Assembly (NCBI GenBank): GCA_018780265.1
Contig: JADMJV010000084.1
Location: 1 to 64,000 of the forward strand
Direction of reading: 5' to 3'
From: a bacterium
GTDB taxonomy: Bacteria; Vulcanimicrobiota; Xenobia; Xenobiales; JADMJV01
DNA: 64,000 bases
Shown: piece by piece, positions 47,012 to 55,692 of the stretch
How the letters are laid out: the number at the start of each line of letters is the position of its first letter
Numbering within the stretch: position 1 is the stretch's first letter
Made by a program: the position numbers and the translations under genes
The notes under the pieces: model-generated
What the model saw: the letters and a program-made list of their open reading frames with translations, nothing else
Database searches by the model: none
Told to the model about the DNA's origin: nothing

Positions 47012-49342
47012 TCAGGGCGTCCAGAATACCGGAGGCCCCAATTCCTTCTGCAGGGCGCCACCGCGTTGGTAGGCGGAAGTTGGAGCCCCGGACGCCTCTC
47101 GGTAGCCCTTTTCGATAGAAGTTCGTATCAGGTGGGGAGAGAAGTCGAGCAGCCCGATGTGGGGAGCACTCGGATAGAGTGTATAAAGCACCGTCTGGCC
47201 TCTCAGACGCACATCCACCAGTTGGGCTTCGTCATAAAGATAGCAGAGCGAAGCACCAAAGTTGTCCAGCAGGCTACCGCGCGAAGTGGGTTCCTGGGTC
47301 GAGGCTTCCACCACCATTATATGCGTTGCCCCCCAGCTTACGGCCGCCTCCAGGGGGCTGCGATGGGCGAAACTGCCGTCGACCAGGTCCACATGTTGAC
47401 CGGCCTGAGGCAGATTTTCGATGCGACGGGACGGGAAAAGCGGATAGATGGCGGCCGAACCCAGCAGGGCGTCAAAGAGGAGTTCGGGCCTGCGGGCCAG
47501 GGCGATTCCTCGGGCGCCAAAAACGGGGTCAGCGCTGCCCAATGGAGAGGCATAGAAGTAGAATTCGCCGGGCAGAGGCAAGTTCGGGTCGGTCAGAGGT
47601 GAGGAGGTCAGCACCAGGTCGCGCTGCAGGAGTTTGCTGTCGAAAACTTGTTGCGACAGCGCTTTGATGGCTGGCCTGTCGCTGGCCTGGGGCAGCGAAG
47701 AGCGGCGCCGACCCGTCTCGCGTTCGATCAATTTGCCGAAATTGCGCGTGAGGGCTTTTTCAATGCCGAAATTTTCGGAGACAAACTCCTCGTGAAAAAA
47801 GACAATCCAGACCTGGACCAACGGTAGCACGATGGCAAAAATCAGCATAAGTCTCACCAGAGCGCCCGTGCGTCGCACATCCTGCAGGCGTTGCCGGTCC
47901 TGGCGAATTTGCAGCGCCCCAGCAATGGCAGCGACTACCAGCACCAGTCCGGCCCCCTCGATGCCCCAGGAGAGCCAGGCCCAGATGTGCTGTAAGTTGG
48001 AGTCCGTGCCCAAAAGCAGTCGCAGCGGCATCCTGGACAGGACAGTCAGGCTCACTCCCGCCACTACCGTCAGAAGTAATGACCGTGTCTTGCCCAGTCG
48101 GAAACGCCAGTTGATGGCTAAAATGCACAGTCCCGTCAGCGAGGCAAACCAGCACCACAAGTTGACTCGGACGGCCAGGGGAGGACAGACGATTTCACTC
48201 TGATCCAGGTCGCTCCAGGCCCGGCAGAGATCGTCGTAACCGTCGGCCGTTTTGGTCAGCCCCATAGCGATGGCCAGTGCGTTGATGGCGCCCCCCGAAG
48301 TACCCACCACCAGGTGAATGTCAAGATTGTTGTCGTGCCAGCGCCGACGGGCCGATTGCAGGTGCTCCTCTAATGCTCGAGTGGCTCCCGCCTGATAAGA
48401 GCATTTGGCGCCCCCCCCGGCCAGCACCAGCGCCAGGCGGGCCGGTTTGGAGTGGGTCCGATTGTAGTGGTTTAAGGTCACCACGATGTCGTCAATGCCG
48501 ACTCGATCCAGGGGACGACTGGCCAGCGCCGCCAGGTTGCTGGATAAAATCTCCGGTAGCGCATCCAGGGTCGGAACATACCCCGCATCAAAGCGAAAAC
48601 CGGGAAACTTGTCTTCATTTACCAGCCGCTGGAGGCTGGCGGTGGTGGGAGCGTCTTTGCGGGCCACCAGGGCTACCGGCAGGCTGTGAAACGTTTCCAG
48701 GCCAGGCACCGTGACCGGCCTTAGCGAGGGGTCGGGATGTCGTTCCCAGGTGGAAGCCCAAACGGTGGCAATGGTGGGACCCCGCGAGTCGGCCAGGCAG
48801 CGGATGGCGTTACTGTGGGAGTGAGTGAATCTTATCTGCTCTGGTCGAACGTTTACTCCAGCGGCCCGCAGTGCCGCGACTGGATTGATAAAGCCGGACA
48901 AGGAGAGCGGGTCCACTGCCAACATTTGCAGGGCTCCACCGGCGGCTTTCAAGTCGGCGGCCGTGGTCAGATTGGAATCCTTGCGGGTCAGACAGACCGA
49001 AAGGTAGGCCGGATCGTGTCCGGACGTTTTTGCAGATCCGATGTACTGCCATTTGTCCCTGGACAGGCGCGAGAAGAGGCCCGAGTTGACGACGGCCACA
49101 TCGACCAGGTCGTTTTGAAGCCAGTGGAGTAGCTCTCCATAGGTGCCCACCGCGAAGGAGGCCCGCAAATGCAAGGACTGCTGCAGTGCGGTTGACTGCA
49201 GCCGGAGTTGGCGCGGCAGGTCCTCGGGGTCTTCAAATGAGAGGATGCCGATGCGCAAAGTGGCAGGGTCGGCAGCCAGCGGCCAGGCGCATAGCCAGTA
49301 GAGACCTAACCACAGAATGCACAAAAGGCAACGCCCGCCCAT
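47012..49342 (-). CDS. solute-binding-protein/patatin phospholipase fusion with four membrane segments
   Basis: A 776-aa protein. An N-terminal signal or anchor (7-24) precedes a domain (about 28-280) resembling phosphonate/phosphite-type periplasmic solute-binding proteins (LRIGILSFEDPEDLPRQLR, VDVAVVNSGLFSRL, DPLSLSGFINPVAALRAAGV). A patatin-like lipase starts near 300: oxyanion-hole GGGAKCSYQAGA at 309-320 and nucleophile GTSGG with Ser349. The catalytic Asp655 in LVDGSFAHRS lies 300 residues later because four hydrophobic segments (about 395-412, 421-440, 456-476, 494-517) are inserted between. With an even number of segments both patatin halves lie on the same side, probably periplasmic with the binding domain. 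All catalytic residues are present. ATG 49342 follows AAAGGGG. Confidence 0.82.
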   Translation of the reverse strand: MGGRCLLCILWLGLYWLCAWPLAADPATLRIGILSFEDPEDLPRQLRLQSTALQQSLHLRASFAVGTYGELLHWLQNDLVDVAVVNSGLFSRLSRDKWQYIGSAKTSGHDPAYLSVCLTRKDSNLTTAADLKAAGGALQMLAVDPLSLSGFINPVAALRAAGVNVRPEQIRFTHSHSNAIRCLADSRGPTIATVWASTWERHPDPSLRPVTVPGLETFHSLPVALVARKDAPTTASLQRLVNEDKFPGFRFDAGYVPTLDALPEILSSNLAALASRPLDRVGIDDIVVTLNHYNRTHSKPARLALVLAGGGAKCSYQAGATRALEEHLQSARRRWHDNNLDIHLVVGTSGGAINALAIAMGLTKTADGYDDLCRAWSDLDQSEIVCPPLAVRVNLWCWFASLTGLCILAINWRFRLGKTRSLLLTVVAGVSLTVLSRMPLRLLLGTDSNLQHIWAWLSWGIEGAGLVLVVAAIAGALQIRQDRQRLQDVRRTGALVRLMLIFAIVLPLVQVWIVFFHEEFVSENFGIEKALTRNFGKLIERETGRRRSSLPQASDRPAIKALSQQVFDSKLLQRDLVLTSSPLTDPNLPLPGEFYFYASPLGSADPVFGARGIALARRPELLFDALLGSAAIYPLFPSRRIENLPQAGQHVDLVDGSFAHRSPLEAAVSWGATHIMVVEASTQEPTSRGSLLDNFGASLCYLYDEAQLVDVRLRGQTVLYTLYPSAPHIGLLDFSPHLIRTSIEKGYREASGAPTSAYQRGGALQKELGPPVFWTP

Positions 49343-49385
49343 GCCAGCCCCTTTGCTTCCCACCAGGATCACCCCTTGTGGGCGG

Positions 49386-49823
49386 CTATATCCCCAAAAT
49401 TTTGCGAATGGCCGGACCCGAACTCTCGGGTTCCACCCGACGAATATAGTTGCCCGAAGCGTCGAGCAAGAAGTAGTAGTGGGCGCCCTCCTGCAAGTTT
49501 CGCTCCAGGCCAGACCCCTCAAGAATGGGGGAAACGCGAATCACACGACCGTTTGACTCGCGCTCCAGATTGGTTGAGAAAACGTGGATGACGTCGTCCC
49601 CGTCGGGTCCGCGCAGATGGACGACCTGAATCGAATCCAACCGGATGAACAACCTCACGGCGTCAGGTTCAATTACCTGGCGGCAACTCTGCACCCGTGC
49701 CCAAATGACCGGTGTTTGGGCACTAAGTACCTGTTCGAGCTTCTCGTGAAATACACGTGTCGCGGCGACCTCCCCGCCCAGGATCATTAGCAGGCTGGCG
49801 ATGAACAACGTGAACCTGGGCAC
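49386..49823 (-). CDS. small secreted protein of the patatin-fusion operon
   Basis: A 145-aa protein with signal peptide MPRFTLFIASLLMILGGEVAA. The mature part looks like a single beta-rich domain (VRLFIRLDSIQVVHLRGPDGDDVIHVFS, GAHYYFLLDASGNYIRRVEP), with one cysteine pairless. It is the first gene of the run that continues 43 bp later with the patatin fusion, and so may be its periplasmic partner. No family recognised. Confidence 0.7.
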   Translation of the reverse strand: MPRFTLFIASLLMILGGEVAATRVFHEKLEQVLSAQTPVIWARVQSCRQVIEPDAVRLFIRLDSIQVVHLRGPDGDDVIHVFSTNLERESNGRVIRVSPILEGSGLERNLQEGAHYYFLLDASGNYIRRVEPESSGPAIRKILGI

Positions 49824-49869
49824 AACAGAGCGACTTCGTGGCCGACGTGGGCCTTCCTGGCAGACAGAT

Positions 49870-50139
49870 TTACACTTGAGCCTGGTGGCGCTGCTCCCAG
49901 GCCAGCACCCGCACCAGGTTAGACCCGTAGCCTCCCAGAGTTTCCTGGATCCAGACTCGAGAACTGATTTTCTCCCCGCTGCCAGGTAGACATGGCTGGC
50001 CGTGAATTTCCAACGATAGGTGGCCCAGTGGAGTTAGGCCGGGGGTAGCGCAGAGGCGCAAGCGAGCCAGTCTGGCAATAGCATCTGCCTGACAAAGGGC
50101 GAGTTGTGCGGGTGTTAACATTCCGTTAATATCCAGCAT
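49870..50139 (-). CDS. small protein of unknown function
   Basis: An 89-aa frame beginning MLDINGMLTPAQLALCQADA. A helix near the N-terminus is followed by beta-like sequence (HLSLEIHGQPCLPGSGEKISSRVWIQETLGGYGSNLVRVL). The frame continues upstream to 50184. The start could also be the second ATG (50121), which has CGGA before it. It is on the same strand as, and 46 bp upstream of, the small secreted gene, and may belong to the same transcript. Confidence 0.4.
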   Translation of the reverse strand: MLDINGMLTPAQLALCQADAIARLARLRLCATPGLTPLGHLSLEIHGQPCLPGSGEKISSRVWIQETLGGYGSNLVRVLAWEQRHQAQV

Positions 50140-50264
50140 TTCGGCTTTTCGGTCAAGTGGTTTTTCGGTCTCTCTGAAAACCACCGACCCATAACTTCCC
50201 CGAGGAGGGGCTTGACCCTTCCGCGTTCAATAGGGCGCATCCAGAAAACGGGGAGAAACTTGCC

Positions 50265-51413
50265 ATGAAATTACTGCGTAAAACCAACCTTTGCTTGATG
50301 ATTCTATGGTGTCTGGCAGCGCTGGCCTGGGCCAAGCCCGAACCCGTAGTGCCAGTTCCGCCAGACTATGTGCTGGATAAACAACTGGAGGGCGAAGACC
50401 CCTTTGACATCGCCAAGCCGGTTTTTTCGCCTGACAATTCCTTTGTGGCCGCCTTTATGCACTCACCTCGCGTAGTTACGGTGTGGGAGACCAGGACCGG
50501 CAAAGTGGTGGCCCAGATCGCCGAGGACGTTCACCATGTGGACGGTGCCGATGGCCTGGAGTTTAGCACGGATGGAAAGCAGCTCATTTTGTTGCGGAAC
50601 TTTCTGCCCTTGAAAGTGATCGACTGGAAGGCTGGCAAGGTGGTCCGCGAAATTCCGCTGGAAGCCGACCCCAAGAAAATCCTGAGCTACGCAATTAGTC
50701 CCGACCAGAGTCTGTTGGCGGTGGGCACGTACACGGGCATTGCCTTGTGGGATATGAAAGCCGGCAAGAAGCTCAAGGAATATCTCAAAGGGCAGGCTGT
50801 TTCGGGGCTGGACATGCTGATCACACGCGACAAGCAGGGGCGGCCGGTTCGCCTGCTCTCGTTTGGACGGGCCCTGATGCCGCCGGACGTAACTTGGAAA
50901 GATATAGTGGGGTTGATCAACCTCGACAGTGGCGCGGTCACTCCGTTGCTGAACGACATTCCGTCCGACAAAAAGGTCTCGGGCTCGATGACCTTCTTCT
51001 TTACGGACTTCGAATGGGGTGGAGGTCACCTGCTGGTGACTTACAGCGTCTTCCCTCCCAGTGTTAAGGCTGGCACCTACTTAATTGACACCTGGACTGG
51101 CAAGTATTTGAGCCAGCAAGATTTAGGCCAGTTTGTGGTCAAGTATCGCCCCAAATACCTGTGGAAACCTTTTTACGGGTTTGTGATGCCCACTGCCGAT
51201 ATGACCGGGTCCCCCTACAAAGTGGCTACACAGTTTTTGGTTCCCACGCTAACCGGGCTCAAAGTGCTGGATACCGTCGATGAAAGCAAACTGGCCACCT
51301 ATGGCATCCGAATTTCGGACCGTTACGACCTGGCTGCTGTGGTAGTGAAAAAAGATCCCTCTGACACCTGCAAGCTTTTCCTCTATAAGTTGGTCCCCAA
51401 GAAAGTTCTCTAA
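50265..51413 (+). CDS. secreted WD40-like propeller protein
   Basis: A 382-aa protein with signal peptide MKLLRKTNLCLMILWCLAALAWA. The mature part has propeller-style repeats ending in short strand motifs: PDNSFVAAFMHSPRVVTVWETRTGKVV, STDGKQLILLRNFLPLKVIDWKAGKVV and SPDQSLLAVGTYTGIALWDMKAGKKL. The later blades are less regular. A protein-binding envelope function is likely; no enzyme motif is visible. ATG 50265 follows GGGGAGAAAC. Confidence 0.75.
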   Translation: MKLLRKTNLCLMILWCLAALAWAKPEPVVPVPPDYVLDKQLEGEDPFDIAKPVFSPDNSFVAAFMHSPRVVTVWETRTGKVVAQIAEDVHHVDGADGLEFSTDGKQLILLRNFLPLKVIDWKAGKVVREIPLEADPKKILSYAISPDQSLLAVGTYTGIALWDMKAGKKLKEYLKGQAVSGLDMLITRDKQGRPVRLLSFGRALMPPDVTWKDIVGLINLDSGAVTPLLNDIPSDKKVSGSMTFFFTDFEWGGGHLLVTYSVFPPSVKAGTYLIDTWTGKYLSQQDLGQFVVKYRPKYLWKPFYGFVMPTADMTGSPYKVATQFLVPTLTGLKVLDTVDESKLATYGIRISDRYDLAAVVVKKDPSDTCKLFLYKLVPKKVL

Positions 51414-51629
51414 AGGTTTGTAGAAAATATTTCAAGCCGAGTATGGCTCCTCGAGCCGACAAGGCCCTTCAAAGGTAGATGAAATATAGGGATTGGCCCC
51501 TGTTTCTAAGGTTGAAAAAAATTCCAGTTCTTGCAGGATTCAAGGAAGGTTGAAAGAAATTCAATCGCATCTTGGGATGGGTGGTGTCGAAACAAGGTGC
51601 GTTCCCGGGGTAAGGGGTGTTCCCCCGAA
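51414..51629 (+). other. 216-bp intergenic region
   Basis: More AT-rich than its neighbours, with A/T runs around 51417-51430 and 51505-51530. A 5' extension of the next frame covers 51531-51629, but the helix-turn-helix homology begins only after 51630. I see no terminator or clear promoter. Confidence 0.4.
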
Positions 51630-51959
51630 ATGGCGCAAAAGATCATCGAGTTGCTTTTGAATGATTCCGGTGTCTGTGGTTTATTGGCCGGAACTCTTGA
51701 GTCGCGACTTGATTCTCCAAAGCGTCAACAACAGCTGCAGGCGCAGGCGGCCGCCGTCTCGCAGACTGTTCAGGATAAACCGCGGCGTCGATCGAGGAAG
51801 CTAAGTGCTCCGGTGGTGGATTTCTTGCATGCGCGTAGGGATTTGCCAATTCCAGACTTGCTCCGGGAAGTTAAGGAGCGCTTTGGAGTAACTATCTCCT
51901 CGGGCAGTGTATACAAGGCTTGGAAACTCAAGCCGAGCGACCAACAGCGTTCTGCTTGA
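51630..51959 (+). CDS. small helix-turn-helix protein
   Basis: A 109-aa basic protein. Residues about 60-100 (SAPVVDFLHARRDLPIPDLLREVKERFGVTISSGSVYKAWKLK) have the spacing of a winged helix-turn-helix of the transposase/recombinase type. The first 45 residues look like a dimerisation helix, with an Arg/Lys block between. It may be a small regulator or a relict of a mobile element. ATG 51630 follows GGGG-rich sequence; a longer frame starts at 51531. The GC content appears lower than its neighbours. Confidence 0.5.
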   Translation: MAQKIIELLLNDSGVCGLLAGTLESRLDSPKRQQQLQAQAAAVSQTVQDKPRRRSRKLSAPVVDFLHARRDLPIPDLLREVKERFGVTISSGSVYKAWKLKPSDQQRSA

Positions 51960-52212
51960 AGGCCTGACAAGCCTTGAAGTAGTGCTAGAGTGAAACCAGA
52001 TCGCCTCGAGGCGTGAATTCACACAGCGGTTCGCGCAAATGCGCTCACGTCTGAGTTGCAAACAAATAGCCAGTCGTCGTCGGTTGATTTGAGAGGAAAC
52101 ATTGGAAGTTCTCGAATCGCGTCCGCGATAAAGGTGTTGGCTGTTGCAAGCCGCTCAGCGTGAGCTTCTTGAGGGACTGTCCTGCCTCATTCGACGACCT
52201 CATGGGGTCAAT
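51960..52212. other. intergenic stretch before a bidirectional terminator
   Basis: Between the helix-turn-helix gene and the terminator at 52213 there is no plausible protein frame. The sequence has mixed composition and ends in a strong terminator. A small RNA transcribed on the + strand and ending there is possible, but no promoter is evident. Confidence 0.3.
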
Positions 52213-52249
52213 AAAAAACGCCCCGGAAAAATTCGCCGGGGCGTTTTTT
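52213..52249. terminator. bidirectional rho-independent terminator
   Basis: A perfect 14-bp stem (AAAAAACGCCCCGG with CCGGGGCGTTTTTT) around a nine-base loop. With A and T tracts on the two sides it can end transcription from both directions, suiting its place between convergent units. Confidence 0.92.
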
Positions 52250-52267
52250 GGTTGGCTTGCAGTTCCT

Positions 52268-52891
52268 TCAGTTTTGAAAGAGTTTGAGTTGCCTGGGCTG
52301 CTCTAGTTGAGCCAGTGGCTTGGCGGGATTGATCCTGTTTGGCGGGGTGGGCGGAGTTGAGCCGGGACCGTCGCCTGGTCCGGGAGGATGGTCGTCTGGC
52401 TTTTCGTTCAGTTCATTCTGCCACAACTTGATTCGCTGAGCTCCGTGAGTCAGTCCCCGAAAAGCGTGTGAGACGATGTCCACCGAATAGGCTGTGCCCA
52501 TCAATTTGGCGCCGAGGGCTGCATACTGGGGGGTGAATAGCATCGCCAGGCCTCCTACCATGCCAGCCATGTCCGAGACGACGCGAATCACATCGGCGCC
52601 CTTCTCGTACCCTTTGGAGTCGGGATTCTTAAAGGTTTCAATGCAGCGCATCGTATTCATCGCCAGCAGGGCCCCGCGCACCACGGGCACGATGGTGTTG
52701 GCCGTCACCAGAGTTACATCGGGGCTCACTCCGTCTAAAATAGGCGGAACCAGAGCTCCGGCCGCCAATCGCATGGCCAGGGCGGGGTCGTTTTTGGCGG
52801 CCTCAGCCACCTCGCGGGCCAGGAAGATGCCGGTTCGAGCCAGAGGCTTGAAGATTTGACCAGAATTAAACGGCTTGACGTTGTTGCTCAT
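52268..52891 (-). CDS. signal-less membrane-associated protein of unknown function
   Basis: A 207-aa protein with strong ribosome binding site AGGAGG before ATG 52891. It has amphipathic and hydrophobic helices at about 40-55, 62-78 and 105-130 (VVSDMAGMVGGLAMLFTPQYAALGAKLMG). A polar, proline-rich C-terminal tail (DDHPPGPGDGPGSTPPTPPNR) follows. There is no cleavable signal. It resembles the glycine-rich proteins of this window in size and in having a disordered terminus, here at the C-terminal end. No family recognised. Confidence 0.7.
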   Translation of the reverse strand: MSNNVKPFNSGQIFKPLARTGIFLAREVAEAAKNDPALAMRLAAGALVPPILDGVSPDVTLVTANTIVPVVRGALLAMNTMRCIETFKNPDSKGYEKGADVIRVVSDMAGMVGGLAMLFTPQYAALGAKLMGTAYSVDIVSHAFRGLTHGAQRIKLWQNELNEKPDDHPPGPGDGPGSTPPTPPNRINPAKPLAQLEQPRQLKLFQN

Positions 52892-53027
52892 GTTGGTTGG
52901 TCCTCCTGTGTTGGCCTTATGGCTCTTTACACTTATCAGGGTAGGCGATTGCCACGGGAAAGTCGTAACATCGAAATGAACATGTCGATAGCCGCTTGCA
53001 GGTGGTGGATATTTTTGGGGCGGGCCC

Positions 53028-53795
53028 TCAGTCTAGCTGAATTCGTTTTCGCCGCATGGAAAGGACGAATAACACCAGCAGTATGCTGACGGCCACTCCC
53101 AAGGCGGCCAGGCTGGAGCGGGAAAGACCTGTGAGGGGCTGGGCGGGGGGCAGCGGGGGGCCTATTACCAGATTGTCCTCCTTCAGTCCGGCTGGGGTCA
53201 AATAAGGGGAAAACGGCGCCAGTCCAGATCCCAGGTGGGCCGCCCCCGGACAGTAGGCTACATAGCTTTTTCCGGCTTCCAGAGGGTGATATTGAATGGC
53301 ATCCCCGCAACTGCATCGCAATTCATTGACTAGAGACTGGGGATACTGGCCCAGTCTCGCCTTCTCTTGCTCCAGTTTCACTCCCAGTTGAACCAGCGTT
53401 CGTCGGCAGATGGATGGGTCGGCCAGACGGGAGAAGGGCGTCTCGCTGCCTCGATCTCCGCTCAGCACGATGTAGTCTGGGGGCTTCAGGTTGTGACTCG
53501 GGTAGCTGCAGATCAGAACCGCCCTCTCGGGGTCGTGGCGAATGACCGAATAGCGGGCGTAAGTGGCCCCTCCCGCCGGACATGCAGGCAATTGGGAAAG
53601 GTAGCGCGGGACCAGATCTTGGAGTTTGTCGGGATAGTGATTCTGGTGATCCTTGCCATATTTGGCCAGGCTTCTCAGTAAAAGCTGAAGATTGTCACTG
53701 CATTTCTGTTCATCGCCAGGACCTTGAGTCCAGGCGGACGCCGCTAGAAACAACAGGCACACCAGAAGAATAAAGATAAGTCGTCGGCCCACCAC
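53028..53795 (-). CDS. membrane-anchored pseudopilin-like protein
   Basis: A 255-aa protein with an N-terminal signal or anchor (RRLIFILLVCLLFLAASAW) and a C-terminal membrane segment (SLAALGVAVSILLVLFVLSMRRKR), so the middle is periplasmic. CSDNLQLLLRSLAKYGKDHQNHYPDKLQDLVPRYLSQLP resembles the region after the helix in GspG-type pseudopilins, and CPAGGATYARYSV continues that pattern. A second, similar block (LVQLGVKLEQEKARLGQYPQSLVNELRCSCG) follows. GTG 53795 after AAAAGAG is preferred; TTG 53834 is the outermost start. It is divergent from ldcA. Confidence 0.65.
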   Translation of the reverse strand: MVGRRLIFILLVCLLFLAASAWTQGPGDEQKCSDNLQLLLRSLAKYGKDHQNHYPDKLQDLVPRYLSQLPACPAGGATYARYSVIRHDPERAVLICSYPSHNLKPPDYIVLSGDRGSETPFSRLADPSICRRTLVQLGVKLEQEKARLGQYPQSLVNELRCSCGDAIQYHPLEAGKSYVAYCPGAAHLGSGLAPFSPYLTPAGLKEDNLVIGPPLPPAQPLTGLSRSSLAALGVAVSILLVLFVLSMRRKRIQLD

Positions 53796-53838
53796 CTCGG
53801 CTCTTTTGCCTTTCTTGTCGCGAACCCCTGGCAAAGAA

Positions 53839-54786
53839 ATGAAAAGGGAAATTCAACCCGTTGTCCCAAACCCTGACCGGATGCTTGAGCCTGGAAGCAA
53901 AGTCGCCCTGGTCTGCCCATGCGGTCCGCCTCACCTGGCCAAAGCTCGCCAGGGGATGGACATCCTCCGCTCCTGGGGCCTGCGGCCCGTAGCCGGCCCT
54001 CTTTTTTTGCGCTACCTGGAAGGCAAGGCCGACCCGTCGGAACTTAGTTTTCTGGCGGCATCGGACGACTTTCGGTGGGCCGAACTGGAGTGGGCTCTTG
54101 GCGGAGAATGTTCGGCCTGCTGGATTGTAAGGGGGGGGTATGGGTTAGCGCGATTGCTGTCCCGTTTGGACGACCGGCTTGCAGATCGACCGGTTTTTGG
54201 CTTTTCGGACGCTACCGTTCTTCTTCACGCGCTGCACCGGCGAGGTTGGCAAGATCTCGTTCACTGTGCCAATTTACAGACCTTGCCTACGCTGGCGGTC
54301 GACGCCCTGGAAGCCACTCGACAATGGGTGGTGGCGGGGCAAGTCAGAAACCTCAGCGGAACAAGTTTGAGTTCGGGCCGGGCAGCGGGTCCGCTGTGGG
54401 GGGGGAATCTCTGCGTTCTGGCCAGTTTGTGTGGTACTCCGGAAGCATTGCAACCAGGCCGCAAAATTCTCTTTCTGGAGGATGTCAACGAAGCACCTTA
54501 CCGCGTTGACCGGCTGCTGACTCAACTCTACGACAGCGGAGCTTTTGAGGGCCTTTCCGGGGTGGCTCTGGGAAAATTCACGGGCTGCGGCGATTTGAGG
54601 GTCCTCTGGGAGCACTGGACCAGGCGCTGGCAGGTGCCCGTAGTGTGCGACCTGCCCTTTGGTCACTGCGAAGAAAACTATCCGCTCCTACTGGGGGCCT
54701 GGGCTCGCCTCGGTCAAAACCAAATTTCTTGGGTGGCCAGATCGATGCGTTCGGGTTCCGGGGCGGGCTCCAGGTCTTCGTCCTGA
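53839..54786 (+). CDS. ldcA: LD-carboxypeptidase (peptidase S66)
   Basis: A 315-aa cytoplasmic peptidase removing terminal D-Ala from murein tetrapeptides during wall recycling. The Ser-Glu-His triad is visible: Ser123 in FGFSDAT, Glu214 in FLEDVNEAPYRVDR and His276 in DLPFGHCEENYP. The RGGYG and GGNL motifs (WIVRGGYGLARLL, GPLWGGNLCVLA) are conserved. ATG 53839 is chosen; TTG 53806 and ATG 53881 are in frame. The last 73 bases overlap the 3' end of the convergent gene at 54714. Confidence 0.93.
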   Translation: MKREIQPVVPNPDRMLEPGSKVALVCPCGPPHLAKARQGMDILRSWGLRPVAGPLFLRYLEGKADPSELSFLAASDDFRWAELEWALGGECSACWIVRGGYGLARLLSRLDDRLADRPVFGFSDATVLLHALHRRGWQDLVHCANLQTLPTLAVDALEATRQWVVAGQVRNLSGTSLSSGRAAGPLWGGNLCVLASLCGTPEALQPGRKILFLEDVNEAPYRVDRLLTQLYDSGAFEGLSGVALGKFTGCGDLRVLWEHWTRRWQVPVVCDLPFGHCEENYPLLLGAWARLGQNQISWVARSMRSGSGAGSRSSS

Positions 54787-55655
54787 ATCGGTTGGGACCA
54801 GGCCTCTTCGGCCTGCTCCGCCTCCAGTTCTACTTCGGCGGGAATCGGGTCACCGGGACGCACTGTCACCAGCAATACGTTGGTAAGCCGTCGACCGGGT
54901 CGACTGACAAAACGTCCTCGGGCATACATGGCCGTCGAACTGCCACCGTCCAGATTGAGGGCGTTTTCGGCGCCCAATGAGCGCATAACGCGGGCGAAGC
55001 GGCCCAAGGTGATGCCGTGATTGACGGTTACTAACAACAATTTTCCGCTGCTGGTGGTCGCAATGCCGGCTCGAGAGGCCTGGCGGAAGAGTCCGGGATC
55101 GCGAAATCCTTCGGAACGAGGATTCAGGGCAATCTGACCCTGGCGGACCAGAGTGGGTCCGCTGGACACGGCAAACTCGCTGTCTCTCCAATTGTGGCCG
55201 CCACCGTAGTGACCGGCGGTGTCCATCCATCTGGGCTGATTGACCTCGTCCAGGGCCAGCGTGTGGCCCACGCTGCCCATTTCGACCAGGCGACCATCGC
55301 GAACCAGGTTGCAAATGATCGTGCCGGTGGCGGTGTCAAAAAAAGTACCGGTAATCGCGGCGATGGGCTTGGTCTCGCGCACGAAAGACCCAAAGGTGCG
55401 ATAGCGAGCCCCTAAGTCGCGAGCGCGCATCGCTCTCAGCCGGACATGGGGATTGTTGAGGTCGACCTCGACCACGTGGCAATAAACGCCCGAGATTTTC
55501 ATTTTGCGGTATTGAACAGCCTGAATGGCCGAGGCTCTTCGGATTTGTGGGGTGGCCGGGGAGCCTACCAACAGAGACGGATGGGCCTGTGCTGAAGACA
55601 GGCCTAAAGGAAGACTGAGGGATAGTGCCAGGGCTAAACGTAAAGGCGTCGACAT
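54714..55655 (-). CDS. secreted phosphodiester glycosidase family protein (NAGPA domain)
   Basis: A 313-aa protein with signal peptide MSTPLRLALALSLSLPLGLSSAQA and a NAGPA-type domain. Recognisable parts are PIAAITGTFFDTATG, LVRDGRLVEMG, AVSSGPTLVRQG, TTSSGKLLLVTVNHGITLGRFARVMRSLGAENALNLDGGSSTAM. Related enzymes hydrolyse sugar phosphodiesters such as GlcNAc-1-phospho linkages, and bacterial members are often involved in exopolysaccharide or wall polymer processing. The acidic C-terminal tail (about 40 residues) is extra. ATG 55655 gives a proper signal peptide; ATG 55685 is the outer start. Confidence 0.87.
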   Translation of the reverse strand: MSTPLRLALALSLSLPLGLSSAQAHPSLLVGSPATPQIRRASAIQAVQYRKMKISGVYCHVVEVDLNNPHVRLRAMRARDLGARYRTFGSFVRETKPIAAITGTFFDTATGTIICNLVRDGRLVEMGSVGHTLALDEVNQPRWMDTAGHYGGGHNWRDSEFAVSSGPTLVRQGQIALNPRSEGFRDPGLFRQASRAGIATTSSGKLLLVTVNHGITLGRFARVMRSLGAENALNLDGGSSTAMYARGRFVSRPGRRLTNVLLVTVRPGDPIPAEVELEAEQAEEAWSQPIQDEDLEPAPEPERIDLATQEIWF

Positions 55656-55692
55656 GGCAGATAGATGTTCGAACACATGTTTCAATTTCCTG

